A stretch of DNA of 64,000 nt from Microstegium vimineum (taxonomy: Eukaryota; Streptophyta; Magnoliopsida; Poales; Poaceae). The notes beneath the pieces were generated by a model that saw nothing but the letters and a program-made list of their open reading frames with translations, was not told where the DNA came from and made no database searches. The position numbers and the translations under genes were made by a program. Of the stretch, positions 1 to 11,428 are shown piece after piece; the stretch's first letter is position 1; every line of letters begins with the position of its first letter. The DNA lies in assembly GCA_022036555.1 (NCBI GenBank), contig CM039139.1:10986262-11050261 (forward strand), written 5' to 3'.

Positions 1-210
1 TCAGCCAATGAGCCAACCCTACCTCTCCTTACATCAGTGTCGCACCTTAGGATTCACCCATGCACCAGTGCCACCTGAGGTCTTCTAAACTAATGTTATT
101 TCTCCTGTTCCTCCAGCGCTTATCGCAATATGACTCCCTAGATGTCCATCCATCCTTAAATGCCAAAAGGAAAACATTTGGCTTTGATTGATCATTGACT
201 GGTTGTAGTA

Positions 211-460
211 TACTACCTCTGCCCACAAAAGAATGCAATTCTAGGTGCATTCTTGGTTAACATGTCTAAAGTTTGACCAAATATAGAGGTAAAAGTATTG
301 ATGTTTACGACACCAAATAAGTATAGTAAGAAAATATATCTCATAAAAAATCTAATGATAATTAATTTATTATAAATATTGTTATTTATAGTTAGTCAAA
401 CTGAATATACTTTGACTTGATACAATGCTAGAATTGCATTTTTTTTTTACGGAGGGAGTA
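211..460. mobile_element. Stowaway-type MITE (degenerate)
   Basis: Inverted terminal sequences: the left end starts TACTACCTCTGCCC and carries AATGCAATTCTAG; the right end carries CTAGAATTGCATT and finishes ACGGAGGGAGTA. The borders are TA dinucleotides, the Tc1/Mariner target. About 250 bp, AT-rich, no ORF. The left terminus has diverged from the usual CTCCCTCCGT end. Confidence 0.7.
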
Positions 461-719
461 TATTACATCCACCATTTTCAGAATCAGAGGTTTTGAGTTT
501 CACATTTGCACTGTCTCGTCAAAGCAGAGTTCAAAATACTCTCTCCCCCCCCCCCCTCATCCTCCTGCATTTAGTACATCATGATTTATTTGTAAAGTTC
601 AAATTCAAGGCACTTTATTTCCAATAAGCTCAAGCGAGGTGCATGCTGTCATGCAATACTAGCACTAGCAGTGAGCATAGCATAGCATCATAACAGTACT
701 GGTTTCATGAAATATCAAG

Positions 720-982
720 TACTTCCTCCGTTCCAAATTATAAGTCATTCAAACTTTCTTGGAGAGTCAAACAATCTAAAATTTGTCCAAATTTATATAA
801 TAAAATAATAACGTGTATGATGCCAAATAAGTATCATTAGATTCATCATTAACTATATTTTCATAGTATATTTATTTGGTATCATAAATCTTTGTAATTC
901 TCTCTATAATTTTGGTCAAACTTAACATGGTTTGACTCTCCAAGAAAGTTGAAATGACTTATAATTTGGAACGGAGGGAGTA
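720..982. mobile_element. Stowaway MITE
   Basis: The termini CTTCCTCCGTTCCAAATTAT and the inverted ATAATTTGGAACGGAGGGAG are nearly perfect inverted repeats, flanked by TA on both sides (720-721, 981-982). The arms extend about 60 bp (a 'ctttcttggagagtcaaac' motif is mirrored by 'gtttgactctccaagaaag'), so the transcript would fold into a long hairpin. Related copies occur at 49893, 50226 and 53566. Confidence 0.92.
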
Positions 983-1439
983 GTTGTCTAGTGCTTCTTC
1001 CTGTTCAACGAACCATGGGAAATTAGGGGAGAACCCCTCCGAAAAAACAGGCTGATACCCTACCAAGTACCAAATTAATAACATTGCCAACTTCTACCCA
1101 ATCATGCATGACCAATTGACAACGTAGAAAGAGCAACTAACAAGGACAAGCATATAATCAAGTTATTGGGATAAATTATCTGTGGCAAACTAATAACATA
1201 CTGATATTCATCCTATTCTAAGAGCAAAACCTAAAAACAAATCTTTAGGTGGAAAATAATCGAGAAGCACTACTGAATTGCAATCCATCTAGAAATGAGG
1301 GATGAGCATTGCCTTTCTGATACAACAAACTACACAAAGTTATAAAGATTGTCCCGAGGACCCGATGTAGTTAATATAAGACATTAACTATGAACAGAGT
1401 ATCTCTTCCTACAAGAGAAACGAGGAGAGTTATACTTAC

Positions 1440-2472
1440 AACATGTTTTGTTTTGTATGTAGTGTTTTCAGTTCCAGCAGCTTCAAGGGGCTTGTCAAGA
1501 GCACATGTCAAACCCTGAGGATTTTGCTGCTTGTTTGCCTTTCTATGAGTCTGCAAACAGAATGAAATATCAATACTCAAATGTGCTGCCACAAGATTTC
1601 CAGTTCTGCACTAAAAGTAGGTAGCAGAGAAGAAAGATATGCTCACTTGCATTCGTGTAACAACAACCCAAATCGGGTTTGTGAGCAGAACATTGACACA
1701 GCTACAAAAAGACGAGTTAATTAGACAGCAAGAGCACATAAAATCGATAAGATCAAAGGCAATAGCAACTATCTCCAGGAATAGACAATGCACTGCTTTC
1801 TAGTAGTCAACAGAAGGTGCTTAGTTACATTCCAATTACCCAGACATCGCAGCCACAGTGAGAGACTGGAGCATCCCGACAGACCCATCGCCCAGCCCTC
1901 TCCTGGATCGCTCAAGGGCCTTTGCCTCGGCCCTGTTCCGGAATATTTGGTAGAAGTAGTAGTAGACACCCTGACAGTAAACACAATAAGCAACGATTCA
2001 GAAGCATCTCAACCTTCACAAAGTGAGGAATGAAGCTGACAAATGAACCAACCTGGGAGGCAGCGGTGCCGACAAGCGAGGGCATAAGCCCGCCGTACAG
2101 GCGTTCCCACCCCTCATTCTTCACAACCTACCACAGCAGAGGAAAATCCAGAGATGGCGGGCAGCATTAGACCCGGGTCAGGCTAAATCGCTCAAAAATT
2201 CAGACGAGGAAGGGGAAGAGGAACGAGGCGGACCAGGTACAACTGGCGAGCGGCGCCGTCCTTGAACGCCGGCTTGGAGGGGTCGCGCTCGGTCTGCTGC
2301 CGCGCGTTCACCTGCGCCGAGGAAAACCTCAAAATTTCAGCGACCGGGAAATCCAGGGCTAAGGTCGGCAGCGAGGCGTCAAGCCACGTACGGTCTGGAG
2401 CGGGTAGGTAAGGAGCTGGGCGATGATCCCGCCGCCGGCGCCGGCGAGGCCGTTGATCAGCGCGTCTGACAT
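1440..2472 (-). CDS. PXN: Peroxisomal NAD carrier (PXN/PMP38 family), 5' six exons only
   Basis: Mitochondrial-carrier-family transporter; the plant family imports NAD+ into peroxisomes in exchange for AMP/ADP and sits in the peroxisomal membrane (family knowledge). Exons placed by hand with GT/AG borders: 2472-2392, 2311-2234, 2127-2053, 1970-1840, 1701-1647, 1550-1440; 531 nt, 177 codons, phases consistent. The start is the ATG at 2472, giving MSDALINGLAGAGGGIIAQ, the conserved N-terminus of the family. Visible motifs: the first carrier signature PLQTVNARQQTERD, the block WERLYGGLMPSLVGTAASQG, the tract GVYYYFYQ, and the second signature TNPIWVVVTRMQTHRKANKQ, with Trp at the usual acidic position as in PXN. 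About 150 more residues are expected from the family length (~330) and must lie beyond position 1. The 5' region is GC-rich. Confident on family, incomplete on structure. Confidence 0.9.
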
Positions 2473-3225
2473 CTCCCCTTGCTCGTACTCTCCAATCCCC
2501 GCCCCCCTTCTCTTCCCCGCTTCGCCGGACGGCGGATCACAGCGGCGAGCCGAGCAAAACTGGACTCCACGTCGCCCGCAACGGGTTGCTTCCGCCGCCT
2601 GTTGCTCGGTCTCCTTGGATTGTGGGAGACGGAAGCGAGGATGGGGCGTGGCGGAGTGGACTCGGCTCGGCTCTCGGCTCGGCGCGCCCACCGACCGGTC
2701 CCGTCTCCCGTGTTTTTTTCGTTAGAGTTCAGAAAGAAGACAGCTGCAGCTTGCCGTGTTGTGTGCCCTGCTGTAGTGCTGTGTGATCCCGCACGGCACA
2801 CCAGCCCGTTTTAAAACCCAGCTCGCAGTTCGCATGCGTTTTTAATGGCTTCCTTAGACTTTCAACCACCAAAGTACAGTGCTTTGAACCTCTGTAAAAT
2901 AGTATACTTTTTTTTGTTTTGGTTTCGGGTGGGAGGAATTGGAGGAATATCTCACCGCTTGACACGTTACGAGGAAAGCCGAAATCGCCGCCGGTACGTT
3001 TCACGGCGGGCGACCGGACAGCGATGGAGTACTATTCCGTCGTTTCGTCGTGGCGGCTGCTATCGGGCCCTGGATACCGGAATATGCAACCAGTGACCAT
3101 GACTTGTTCCCGTCGTCCTGTGAGTTTGGGAAATTGAACTTTTGATTGAACCGTGTTCTAGTACTTGCAAATCTAGGAATCACGATGTATATGAGTTCTC
3201 TTTCTTTCTGCAATCTCTCTATTAA
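2473..3225. promoter_or_regulatory. PXN 5' flank: probable UTR/promoter region
   Basis: The first ~200 bp upstream of the PXN start codon is strongly GC-rich, as is common around grass transcription starts; composition then falls towards AT. Several overlapping ORFs on both strands here (2359-2814) are frame shadows of GC-rich UTR. I could not place a convincing TATA box or start site. No other gene seen. Confidence 0.35.
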
Positions 3226-3343
3226 GGGTCTGTTTGGAACACGGAATTTTTTTCCTATTTCTGTAATTTTCCTGTAAAAATGAACTAATTTCTGTAAAAT
3301 TCCTGCGTAATTCCTGTGAAATTTCCGTGTTTCAAACAGGCCC
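3226..3343. mobile_element. Tourist/Harbinger-type MITE, 118 bp
   Basis: Inverted termini GGGTCTGTTTGGAACACGGAA (left) and TTTCCGTGTTTCAAACAGGCCC (right), flanked by a 3-bp duplication TAA (3223-3225 and 3344-3346), which fits PIF/Harbinger MITEs. No coding content. The following 3347-3825 holds no gene I recognise; it ends at the insertion site of the large retrotransposon. Confidence 0.75.
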
Positions 3344-3825
3344 TAAAATAATGAGATAACGAAGACATGAAGGTAATTCACGTCACATAAATCGTTTTCT
3401 AGTTTTTTAAATTTAATTAATCAGGGACGATGAAAAACAGGAAAATAAAAGGGAATAAGATGGTAACTAGAATGTGGGTCTCCTTTCTCTTGCTCTTGGT
3501 ATGCTCAGTCTTCTTCATTGTGCTCTCCTGCCACTGGCACACACCGTATCCGGCTTTGGTGTCCCATTCTCAACTCACGAATACCTCTAACTCAAGTTTC
3601 TCATTCACATCTGGTGGGACCTCTCCTGCCTTAATCGTCTTTTAGGCTTCGACGCACAATCTCCTCCTTTGTCGTCACACTAAACCCAACCTCCACCTTT
3701 TTCTTCCTCCTTCAGTCGTCCCTATCGCCTACATCATGCAACCGGCGTCCCCTACCACCCAGCGTACAAAGCCCTCAATGTCCCGTCCTATGTTGCCATC
3801 TCAATCGCCACCATCATTGGTCTAC

Positions 3826-3830
3826 ATGGC
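3826..3830. repeat. Left target-site duplication of the Ty3-gypsy element (ATGGC)
   Basis: ATGGC directly precedes the 5' LTR (TGTCGGGTACGAAGG...) and is repeated exactly after the 3' LTR at 33664-33668, which fixes both borders of the outer element. Confidence 0.95.
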
Positions 3831-3988
3831 TGTCGGGTACGAAGGTAAAGGGTACCCTAAACCCTTCGATAAATTAACGCTAAACATAGCAACCATTTTT
3901 AATGCAAGGACCAGCCCACTACTCGGTAAGATGCGGCCCGTCAATCGAGGGCCCCCTCTGCACCAACTGCGGCAACAAGCCACGGGCC

Positions 3989-4120
3989 GGCTCCACCTCG
4001 ACGACGGACGAGGGGTCGAACGAACGACCCCCGGCTCCACCTCGACGACGGACGAGGGGTCGAACGAACGACCCCCGGCTCCACCTCGACGACGGACGAG
4101 GGGTCGAACGAACGACCCCC
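3989..4120 (+). repeat. 44-bp tandem repeat, three copies, in the 5' LTR
   Basis: Units start at 3989, 4033 and 4077, each beginning GGCTCCACCTCGACGACGGA and containing GGGGTCGAACGAACGACCCC, whose ends are inverted. The 3' LTR carries four units (32527, 32571, 32615, 32659). The array lies in the U3 region upstream of the TATA box, so it could act as an enhancer-like repeat (inference). Confidence 0.95.
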
Positions 4121-4720
4121 CGACCTCTACCTCGACTTCGACCTCTCGAACCCCGTCGGCGCCTCGACCTCCCCCTCGACCAAGGGTCAAGCAGACGGCC
4201 CTCGGACGAGGGGCTCGATTAACCCAACTGCTCCGGTATGGGTTAAAGTGAACCCACCTAACGACATGGGCGCCCGCGTCCGCTGTCAAATCCGCCAACT
4301 CCCCGTCCAGTCCCCGATTCCCGTCAACTGTGCCGCCACTGTTGCCACTACGCGAGCACGGACTCCAACAGTACCCCTCGGAAAGTGAACAGTGCGACCC
4401 TCGACGACAACTTCGGGAACGCGACGGAGTCACACAGGGCTCGACCCCCTCCCTCGACCGGGGGCTCGACCCCCTCCTCTTGAACAACTCCGGTACGGAA
4501 GCCGTCCCATCCGCCCCGTCCCGCTTCGGCCATGGGACTCGTGCCCGCCTGCGGACACCGCACGACGACGACCTCTACTGCCGCCACGACCAAGGACGCC
4601 TGAAGGACGGGAAACCCATGCCGCGACAGTGCTCAACGCCTATCCGCCAACACTGTGCCGCGAATACGCCGCCCATACTTCTACTGTTAGGACCCTGTAC
4701 CCTCGGGTCTCCCCTTGGTC

Positions 4721-4728
4721 TATAAAAG
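4721..4728 (+). promoter_or_regulatory. TATA box of the gypsy 5' LTR
   Basis: TATAAAAG followed by GGGGACGCC, in the element's transcription orientation, about 890 bp into the LTR. The identical box is at 33303-33310 in the 3' LTR. It implies a U3 of about 0.9 kb and R-U5 of about 0.3 kb. Confidence 0.75.
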
Positions 4729-5080
4729 GGGGACGCCGAGGTAGAGTAAGGGGACTTTTTCTGACTCTTTTCCGACTTCCGAGGACTCTGGAGACCGGCT
4801 CCTACTTCTTCGGGAACCCTAGTCCACACTTCACACTCACACCGTCACTCGATCGACCCCTCAGGTGGCTGACTCCGTGTAACACAGCTTGTACCCCCCC
4901 GTACGAGCACGCTTTGGGTGCGAGATAATACAAGTCATCCTCCCCCCGCTAGACGTAGGGCCTTCTTTGACCGAACCAGGATAAATCTTGTGTCCATCTT
5001 GCATCACGTCTGAGAGAGGGAGCACGCGATATACAAATTTACTCGTTGGTGGTCTTGACCCCCGGGTCATAACACCGACA

Positions 5081-5380
5081 GTTGGCGCGCCAGATAGGGG
5101 GATTCGCGTGTCGATCAACTCCGAACTACTCTCTCATATGGATCCTACCATCCCACCGTCTCCGTTCAACACCGTCATCTGGTTCGGCAGTCTAGGGTTC
5201 GTTTCCACGGACCAGGGCGACTTCATAGTCTTCCCCTCCGCCCGTGGCCTAGACGTCAGCAGTTCCGCTGCGCCGGAGCCGGCAAGGATCAGGCGACGGC
5301 CCCTCCGCTTGTGACTCTGGCTTGCGATCAGGAGGAGGCGCGAGCGGCTTCGACGCGCTCGCCGTCGAGCAAATTCTGGG
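5081..5380 (+). other. Gypsy leader with candidate primer-binding site
   Basis: Immediately after the LTR comes GTTGGCGCGCCAGATAGGGG, the expected place for a tRNA primer-binding site; I did not assign the tRNA. The rest is untranslated leader up to the gag ATG at 5381. A computed match of 5081-5100 to grass tRNA 3' ends would settle the primer. Confidence 0.6.
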
Positions 5381-8296
5381 GTGCCGGATGCCGTTCCCTC
5401 GGTCCCAACTGGCGACACGACCCCTTCTCCTAGGGATCCGCTTGACCCACGCTTGTGGGCCGAGGGCGGGCGTCTCCCCGAATGGGACTTCGGCTCTTCC
5501 ACGTCATCGTTCCCGGAGGCTCCCGTGGCTCCTCCGACACCCTCGACCCCGTCACCACCGCGTGACCCGTTCCCGTACGGGCTCCGCAACAGTGCCGGAC
5601 TCTACTCCGCTTTCACAGGGCTGCGGATACACACATACGACGAGTCTTCATGGACTCCGTCGTGGGCAACGGTCGATCCCGTCTCCACCACTTCACCGGG
5701 CGAGCCAGAGCTGCCCCGTACATGGGGCACGTTACGACGGCGCCTGGAGGAGGAAGAAAGGGGTAGGCTCTTCCCCCACTTCTACCACGCCGACTTCGAC
5801 TCGGACTCTCCCGACGAGAGTTACGACTCCACTCGGGAGTGCTTCCACCTCGACGAGCAAACCGTCCTCCAGGACGACGTCGATGACACCGCGGCCACCG
5901 AAGAAGGAAGGGGGCCCAACGCCACCCCACCTAGAGATGCCATTCCCCCAAGTCCTGATAGAGCCGATCCACCCCCCGATGTCCAGATTACGCAGGTCCG
6001 AGAGCTTCTCAGCAAGCTCGAGGAGGAGCGCCTGCGTCTTCAGCAGCTTGAACACGCCCTCGAGCGGGATCGAGGGCGTCCTCAGGGTGTAGGAGCTCGC
6101 GAGCGGGCCCGGGAGGTCCACCGGCAAATCGTCGAGGAGGGGAACGCCGAGCCCCGAGTCTTCAACCGCGCCAGCCAGAATGTCGTGGCAGCCGCGATGC
6201 TGCTCCGCGACATGCCGGCGCCATCGACCCCCCAGGCACGACGTATCAGGGAAGAAATCCAGGGGCTGCTCCAAACTGCGGCCGTGCAGCAGGCGGAGAG
6301 CTCGGCCTCGAGGCGTCGAGGGGCTGCCTCTGAGCGGCAAGCAGCGCCCCCTCGACAAAATCAGGAGGCCTCTGTCCACCAGAACAAGGCGCCCCGGGGC
6401 CGGGTCGAGCCGCGACCGGTTCAGGAACGCCTCGTCGACGACCTCCCCCCTCGAGTGAACAATCGACGTCGATACGGCGACGCCGAGGCTCGAGGCTACA
6501 GCGCTCACCGAGGTGGGCGCTACGACAGCGACAAAGACCGATGTCGGTCTCCGGAGCCGCCGGGGCCCCGAGTCTTCGGAAGAACTATCCGGCGGGCTTC
6601 CCTGCCCGTAACGTTTCCGTCCACCCACCAGCCTGATCAAATACAACGGCGAAACCAAGCCAGAGCTCTGGCTTGCCGACTTCAGGCTGGCATGCCAGCT
6701 GGGGGGAGCCAAAGATGACCTCGTCATCATCCGGCAACTCCCATTGTTCCTCTCCGACACCGCTCGAAGGTGGCTCGAGGAGCTACCCCCGACTTGATCC
6801 AGGACTGGTCCGACCTGGTCCGGATCTTCGAGGGCAACTTCAAGGGCACCTACGAGCGCCCGGGCAACTCCTGGGACCTTCGCAGCTGCAAGCAAAAACC
6901 AGGGGAGACCCTCCGTGCCTTCACCCGCCGATTCTCGAAGCAGCGTACCGCACTGACCCACATCTCCGACCACGAGGTCATCACGGCGAAGGAGCTGGTG
7001 CGGGAGCTGGGGCGAAACATCCCCAAGACCGCCAACGAGCTCATAGACGTCATCGCCAACTATGCGGCTGGCGAGGAGGCCGTTGGTGCATTCTTCCAGA
7101 TCCCCCCAGGGAAGGGGGAGGGCAACGCGGATGAACCCGGGGGCTCGGACGATGGGCCCAAGAGAAACAAGGGGCCCAGGAGGAACAACGACAGTAACGG
7201 CGGCCGAAAGAAGAAGAAGAAGAAGAAGAACCAACTGGGCCGGCGCAACGTCGAGCCCAACGTCGAGCATGACGACGAGCCCGACGACCTTGTCACTGCA
7301 GCGGACAAGCGGAAGCCTCGAGGACCCCCTCCCGACGGGGGCGTCTTCGATAAGATGCTGAAGGAGCCTTGCCCCTATCATATGGGGCCGGCCAACCACC
7401 GCCTCGAGGATTGCCGCATGCTCCGAAGGCACTTCGTCCCTCCTGGCCCCAGGAGAGACGACGGCAAGGAAGACCCGCCCTGTGACGCCCACGTCAGGGG
7501 CGATGTTCAAAAAGGAGGCTTCCCCGAGATCCACGACTGCTACATGATCTACGGGGGACCCTCGACTCGCCTCACCATGCGTCAGCGCAAGAGGGAGCGT
7601 CGAGAAGTTTTTTCCGTACGGGCCCAGGCCCCGCGGTACCTCGACTGGTCCCACACGCCGATCACCTTCGATCAGGACGACCACCCCGAGCACGTCCCCA
7701 ACGTGGGGGCTTACCCGCTCGTCGTTGGCCCGATCATCCTCAACACCCACCTCAGCAAGGTGCTCATGGACGGGGGGAGCAGCCTCAACATCATCTACGC
7801 CGAGACCCTCGACCTCCTGGGGATCCCGAGGACCATGCTCCTGCCCAGCGCGAGGGGATTCCACGGGATCGTCCCAGGGAAGAAGGCACTCCCGATCGGC
7901 CGTATCAAGCTGCCGGTCTGCTTCGGCGTCCCCTCGAACTTCCGAAAGGAAGAGTTGACCTTCGAGGTGGTCGCGTGGCGAGGCACCTACCACGCCATCA
8001 CAGGTAGACCGGGGTACGCCAAGTTCATGGCGGTCCCCAACTACACCTACCTCAAGCTCAAGATGCCGGGACCCTCGGGGGTCATCACCGTCGACACCTC
8101 CTACGAGCACGCATACGACTGCGACGTCGAGTGCGTGGAAAAAGCCGAAGCCCGTGAGGATTCGGCTATCCTCGCGGCCCTCACGATTTGTCCGGAGAGA
8201 TCCCCGACCCCAAGCGCCACGCTGGCAACTTCAAGCCGGCGGAAGACACAAAGACCGTCCCGCTCGACCCCGGCCTCGCGGATGGGAAGGTGCTGA
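5381..8296 (+). pseudogene. gag and aspartic protease of the gypsy element (frameshifted)
   Basis: Gag packages the element RNA; the protease cuts Gag-Pol. The open segments 5381-6718 and 6770-8296 share a frame, but the segment between about 6610 and 6788 (words WLADFRLACQLGGAKDD, LPLFLSDTARRWLEEL) is only readable in another frame, so two compensating 1-bp indels break Gag. Recognisable gag core: IFEGNFKGTYERPG, RSCKQKPGETLRAFTRRFS. A Lys-rich tract follows at about 7206-7230. The CPYH...NHRLEDC region near 7370 may be a knuckle-like segment. The protease lies near 7760-7850 with the active-site block MDGGSSLNIIY, typical of Tat-type elements. Another frameshift at about 8190 and a TAG at about 8323 separate the protease from RT. 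Acidic, Pro-rich N-terminus. Confidence 0.85.
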
Positions 8297-8331
8297 CGAT
8301 CAGTGCCACTCTCGAGCCCAAATAGGAAGCC

Positions 8332-9323
8332 GTGCTCGTCGACTTTCTCCGTGCGAACGCCGACGTGTTTGCATGGAGTCCCTCGGACATGCCGGGCATC
8401 CCGAGGGAAGTCGCCGAGCACTCCTTGGACATCCGAGCCGGGTCCAAACCGGTGAAGCAACGCCTGCGCCGCTTCGACGAGGAGAAGCGCAGGATCATCG
8501 GGGAGGAGGTCGACAAGCTTTTGAAGGCCGGATTCATCAAGGAGGTACATCATCCCGAGTGGTTAGCTAATCCCGTGCTTGTAAAGAAAAAGAATGGGAA
8601 AGATAGGATGTGTGTAGACTACACCAGTTTAAATAAAGCATGTCCTAAAGTTCCTTTTCCTTTACCTCGCATCGACCAAATAGTAGATTCCACTTCGGGA
8701 TGTGAAACCCTTTGCTTCCTTGATGCGTATTCCGACTACCACCAAATAAAGATGAAGGAGTCCGATCAGCTCGCGACTTCCTTCATTACTCCCTTCGGCA
8801 TGTTTTGCTACCTCACCATGCCCTTCGGCTTGCGGAACGCCGGGGCCACCTACCAGCGATGCATGCTCCATGTCTTCGAGAAACACATAGGGCCGACCGT
8901 CGAGGCCTACGTCGATGACATCGTGGTCAAGTCCAGAACCATCGGAAACCTAGTCGGAGACCTCGAGGTCGCGTTTGGGTGCCTTAGGGCTAATCGCATA
9001 AAACTGAACCCTGAGAAGTGTGTCTTCGGGGTCCCTCGAGGCATGCTCTTAGGGTACATAGTTTCCCAGCGCGGCATCGAGGCCAATCCCGAGAAGGTAA
9101 CCGCCATCACGAGGATGGGCCCGATCAAAGACCTCAAGAGCGTGCAAAGGGTTACTGGGTGCCTCGCCGCCCTCAGTCGCTTCATCTCGAGGCTCGGAGA
9201 AAAGGCCCTACCCCTTTATCGACTCCTGAAGAAGACGGAACACTTCGTGTGGACCGCCGAAGCCGAGGAATCGCTCTCGAGGCTCAAGGCCTTGCTCACC
9301 TCGCCCCCGGTCTTGGTCCCCCC
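8332..9323 (+). pseudogene. Reverse transcriptase of the gypsy element, cut by nested insertion
   Basis: RT copies the element RNA into DNA. Readable blocks in order: FAWSPSDMPGIP (start of the RT region), WLANPVLVKKKNGKDRMCVDY, CFLDAYSDYHQI, FGLRNAGATYQR, the catalytic AYVDDIVVKS near 8905-8934, LNPEKCVFGV, LLGYIVSQRGIEANPEK, and the RNase H linker GCLAALSRFISRLGEKALPLY. The frame runs cleanly to 9323, where the nested copia LTR (TGAAAGG) begins, in the codons for VLVPP. The apparent last codons up to 9372 belong to the inserted LTR. Confidence 0.93.
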
Positions 9324-10942
9324 TGAAAGGATCAAGATGCCCAAGAGGGGGGGTGAATTGGGCTCTTTTTAATTTCTAAACAAGAATTAAACCTATAAAG
9401 AACCAATTAACCCCCTAGTGCCTACCGCTTGTGTGTCCTAGCTAGAAAGCGGTAACAAAGCAAAGGAAAGCGAAAACTTCCTACACAATTTTAGTATGAA
9501 TTGAAAGACAAGTGCGGAAAGTAATGCGGGAATAAAGAGCTAAGAAAAGAGATGCTTGACACGGCGATGTTTTGCCGAGGTATCGAGGAGTCGACACTCC
9601 CCCTTAGTCCTCGTTGGAGCACCTCGCAAGGTATAGCTCCCCCTCAATCCCGCGCAAGGGATGAGTGCTCTCTACGGGCTGATTCTTCGCCACTCCGGCT
9701 CGGTGAATCGCCCACAACCGATCACACACATCGATGGAGAAGGGCCGCCGACAATCTTCCGGCGATCACCTTCCTCCGAACACCACCGGACCGTCTAGGT
9801 GATGTCGATCACCAAGAGTAACAAGCCTCGATCTTTGCTTGACTCACTCAAGCTTCACAACTAGAGGATGCACACTTGAACTCTTGGATAAACTAGAGAG
9901 AGGATGGATGGATTTGCGAATCACTCTCTCTCTCTAGGGCTCTTGCTCTCTTCCCAACCTTCTCAACGAACTCAGCAACTCAAATGAGCAAAGGCCAGGT
10001 GGGAGAGAAGTGGGAGGGGCTATAAATAGACCCTCTGAAAACTGCCTCGGGCTGGCATTTTAAGTTGGCGACGGACGCTCCGTCGACTAGGCGACGGACG
10101 GTCCGTCGCATGCCCAACGGCTAGTTTCTGTTCATAATTGAGGCGACGGACGCTCCGACGCCTAGGCAACGGACGGTCCGACGCCTCTGTCTAACGGCTA
10201 GTTCTGACACACTGTTCCCAGCGACGGACGCTCCGTCACTGGGCGACGGACGCTCAGCCACAGCGTCCGACGCTGAAAACTGGCTAGGGTTTGAAAACAC
10301 CCTCTCTGGAAGGCCGACGGACGCTCTTAGCAGCGTCCGACGCCTGGCCGACGGACAGCGTCCGACGCACCCTGAAAAACTTAGCCAGAAAACAACCTCT
10401 CTGGAAGGCCGACGGACGCTGTGGACTCAACCACCCAGCGTCCGGCGCCTTTGTCCGACGCGTCGGACATCGTCCGGCGCCCCTGCCAGGAGCGTCCGTC
10501 GCCCAGAAGATGATTTTGACAACTCCGTTTTTCGTCGCGATGAATATGGAAGTTGTTCTAGGCTATCTTACGGTCACCATGGGCTTGCTTAGAGCTAAGG
10601 AAGTCAAGTGTGCACCACATCTAAACAAGAAGCTTTCCTAAGTCAAGCTACTAGTCTCAACCTCTCTTAATAGTACGGTCAAAGGTAAAAAGAGAAGCCC
10701 TATCTAATTCTGAGTGCCCTTCATCTCCTTATGGCACTTAGCCTATCATTCTAGGGTCTTCATCATGTCTCCTTAACAACCGAAACGTTATCCATCTTGG
10801 GAGCTAAGTGATGACCTTTAGAGCCCGTTTTTTCTTGATCACCATGGCTAGGCTACGCATAGCCTCTGTAAAACACACGTTAGCCATAATAATATTTAAT
10901 TGTCGTTTAATCACCGAAACCAACTAGGGCTATGATTCTTCA
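9324..10942 (-). repeat. 3' LTR of the nested copia element (1619 bp)
   Basis: Plus-strand ends are TGAAAGGATCAAGATGCCC and GGGCTATGATTCTTCA; on the element's own strand it starts TGAAGAATC and ends TCCTTTCA. It contains the dense GACGGACGCTCCGTC-type palindrome array (about 10067-10510) and a TATA-like box CTATTTATAG on the minus strand at 10020-10029 (on the plus strand GGCTATAAATAG). Confidence 0.95.
10067..10510. repeat. Palindromic GACGGACGCTCCGTC array in the copia LTR
   Basis: More than ten copies of variants of GCGACGGACGCTCCGTCG or its half-site (GACGGACGCT, AGCGTCCGAC) within 440 bp, several being perfect palindromes. The same array is in the other LTR (about 22380-22820). Sireviruses are known for conserved palindromic motifs in their LTRs (family knowledge), but this core differs from the CACCGGAC-type motif I recall. 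Confidence 0.85.
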
Positions 10943-10956
10943 ATCTCCCCCTTTTT
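10943..10956 (-). other. Polypurine tract of the nested copia element
   Basis: On the minus strand AAAAAGGGGGAGAT lies directly upstream of the 3' LTR start (TGAAGAATC). It is the expected primer for plus-strand DNA synthesis. Confidence 0.85.
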
Positions 10957-11428
10957 GGTGATTGACGAAAATAGAACCTCGAGTATGGATAAGAGTTTTG
11001 GTTAAGAATCGAGGGTGACTTGGAATGGTTGAGCAAGGGTTAGTAAGAAGGTAATGAAGTACACTTGCTCACCCAGGCCAAATCACAAAACATGGTACTT
11101 ATGGATATGAATGAAGAAGCGGTACCTCATGATATTCTCAAAGGATGTATCGGAGTAAAACGTGGAAGCTCAAATATCGTTAGGCAAAGAGATATATCAA
11201 GAACATGAAACAACTCACAAGATATATTAGAGAAACACAAGAGATTGTCACATGCAACCATATATACACATATATACATCAACCATCATCACATCACACA
11301 TATAGACAAATGCATAGAAGTAGATATGATGAAAGAGTATGGGGAAATAAAGCATACAAAGATCCAAATCCCTCCCCCTATCTCTATACTCGACCCTCTC
11401 TCTCCCCTTTGGCGTCTAGCACCAAAAA

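Larger units (their letters stand above)
1..1439. other. Intron / left-edge non-coding region of the PXN gene
   Basis: No exon of the downstream (minus-strand) carrier gene could be placed here; the expected second half of the carrier (third repeat, matrix helices) is not readable in any frame. The stretch holds two Stowaway-type MITEs (211-460 and 722-980) and otherwise AT-rich, non-coding sequence. I infer it is part of a long intron whose 3' exons lie beyond the left edge; a truncated gene is the alternative. Confidence 0.55.
3831..5080 (+). repeat. 5' LTR of the gypsy element (1250 bp)
   Basis: Starts TGTCGGGTACGAAGG and ends CATAACACCGACA (TG...CA). Contains three 44-bp tandem units (3989-4120) beginning GGCTCCACCTCGACGACGG and a TATA box TATAAAAG at 4721-4728, likely the element's promoter. 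The last 50 bp (TTGACCCCCGGGTCATAAC) contain a short palindrome (GACCCCCGGGTC). Its partner at 32369 has four of the 44-bp units and a 1-bp indel, which together explain the 45-bp length difference. Confidence 0.95.

Noticed and set aside
3736..3830. Short ORF (ATG at 3736) apparently split by the gypsy element
   Set aside because: It would continue for only a few codons after the insertion (33669 onwards) and has no recognisable features.
5732..8110. A 792-codon open frame on the minus strand across the gypsy gag
   Set aside because: It is antisense to recognisable gag-protease and follows from GC-rich codons; the product has no domain and the sense frames carry all known motifs.
10067..10510. 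Regular palindromic repeats resembling a CRISPR or satellite array
   Set aside because: Spacing is irregular, there are no unique spacers, the array sits inside a plant LTR and recurs in its partner LTR.
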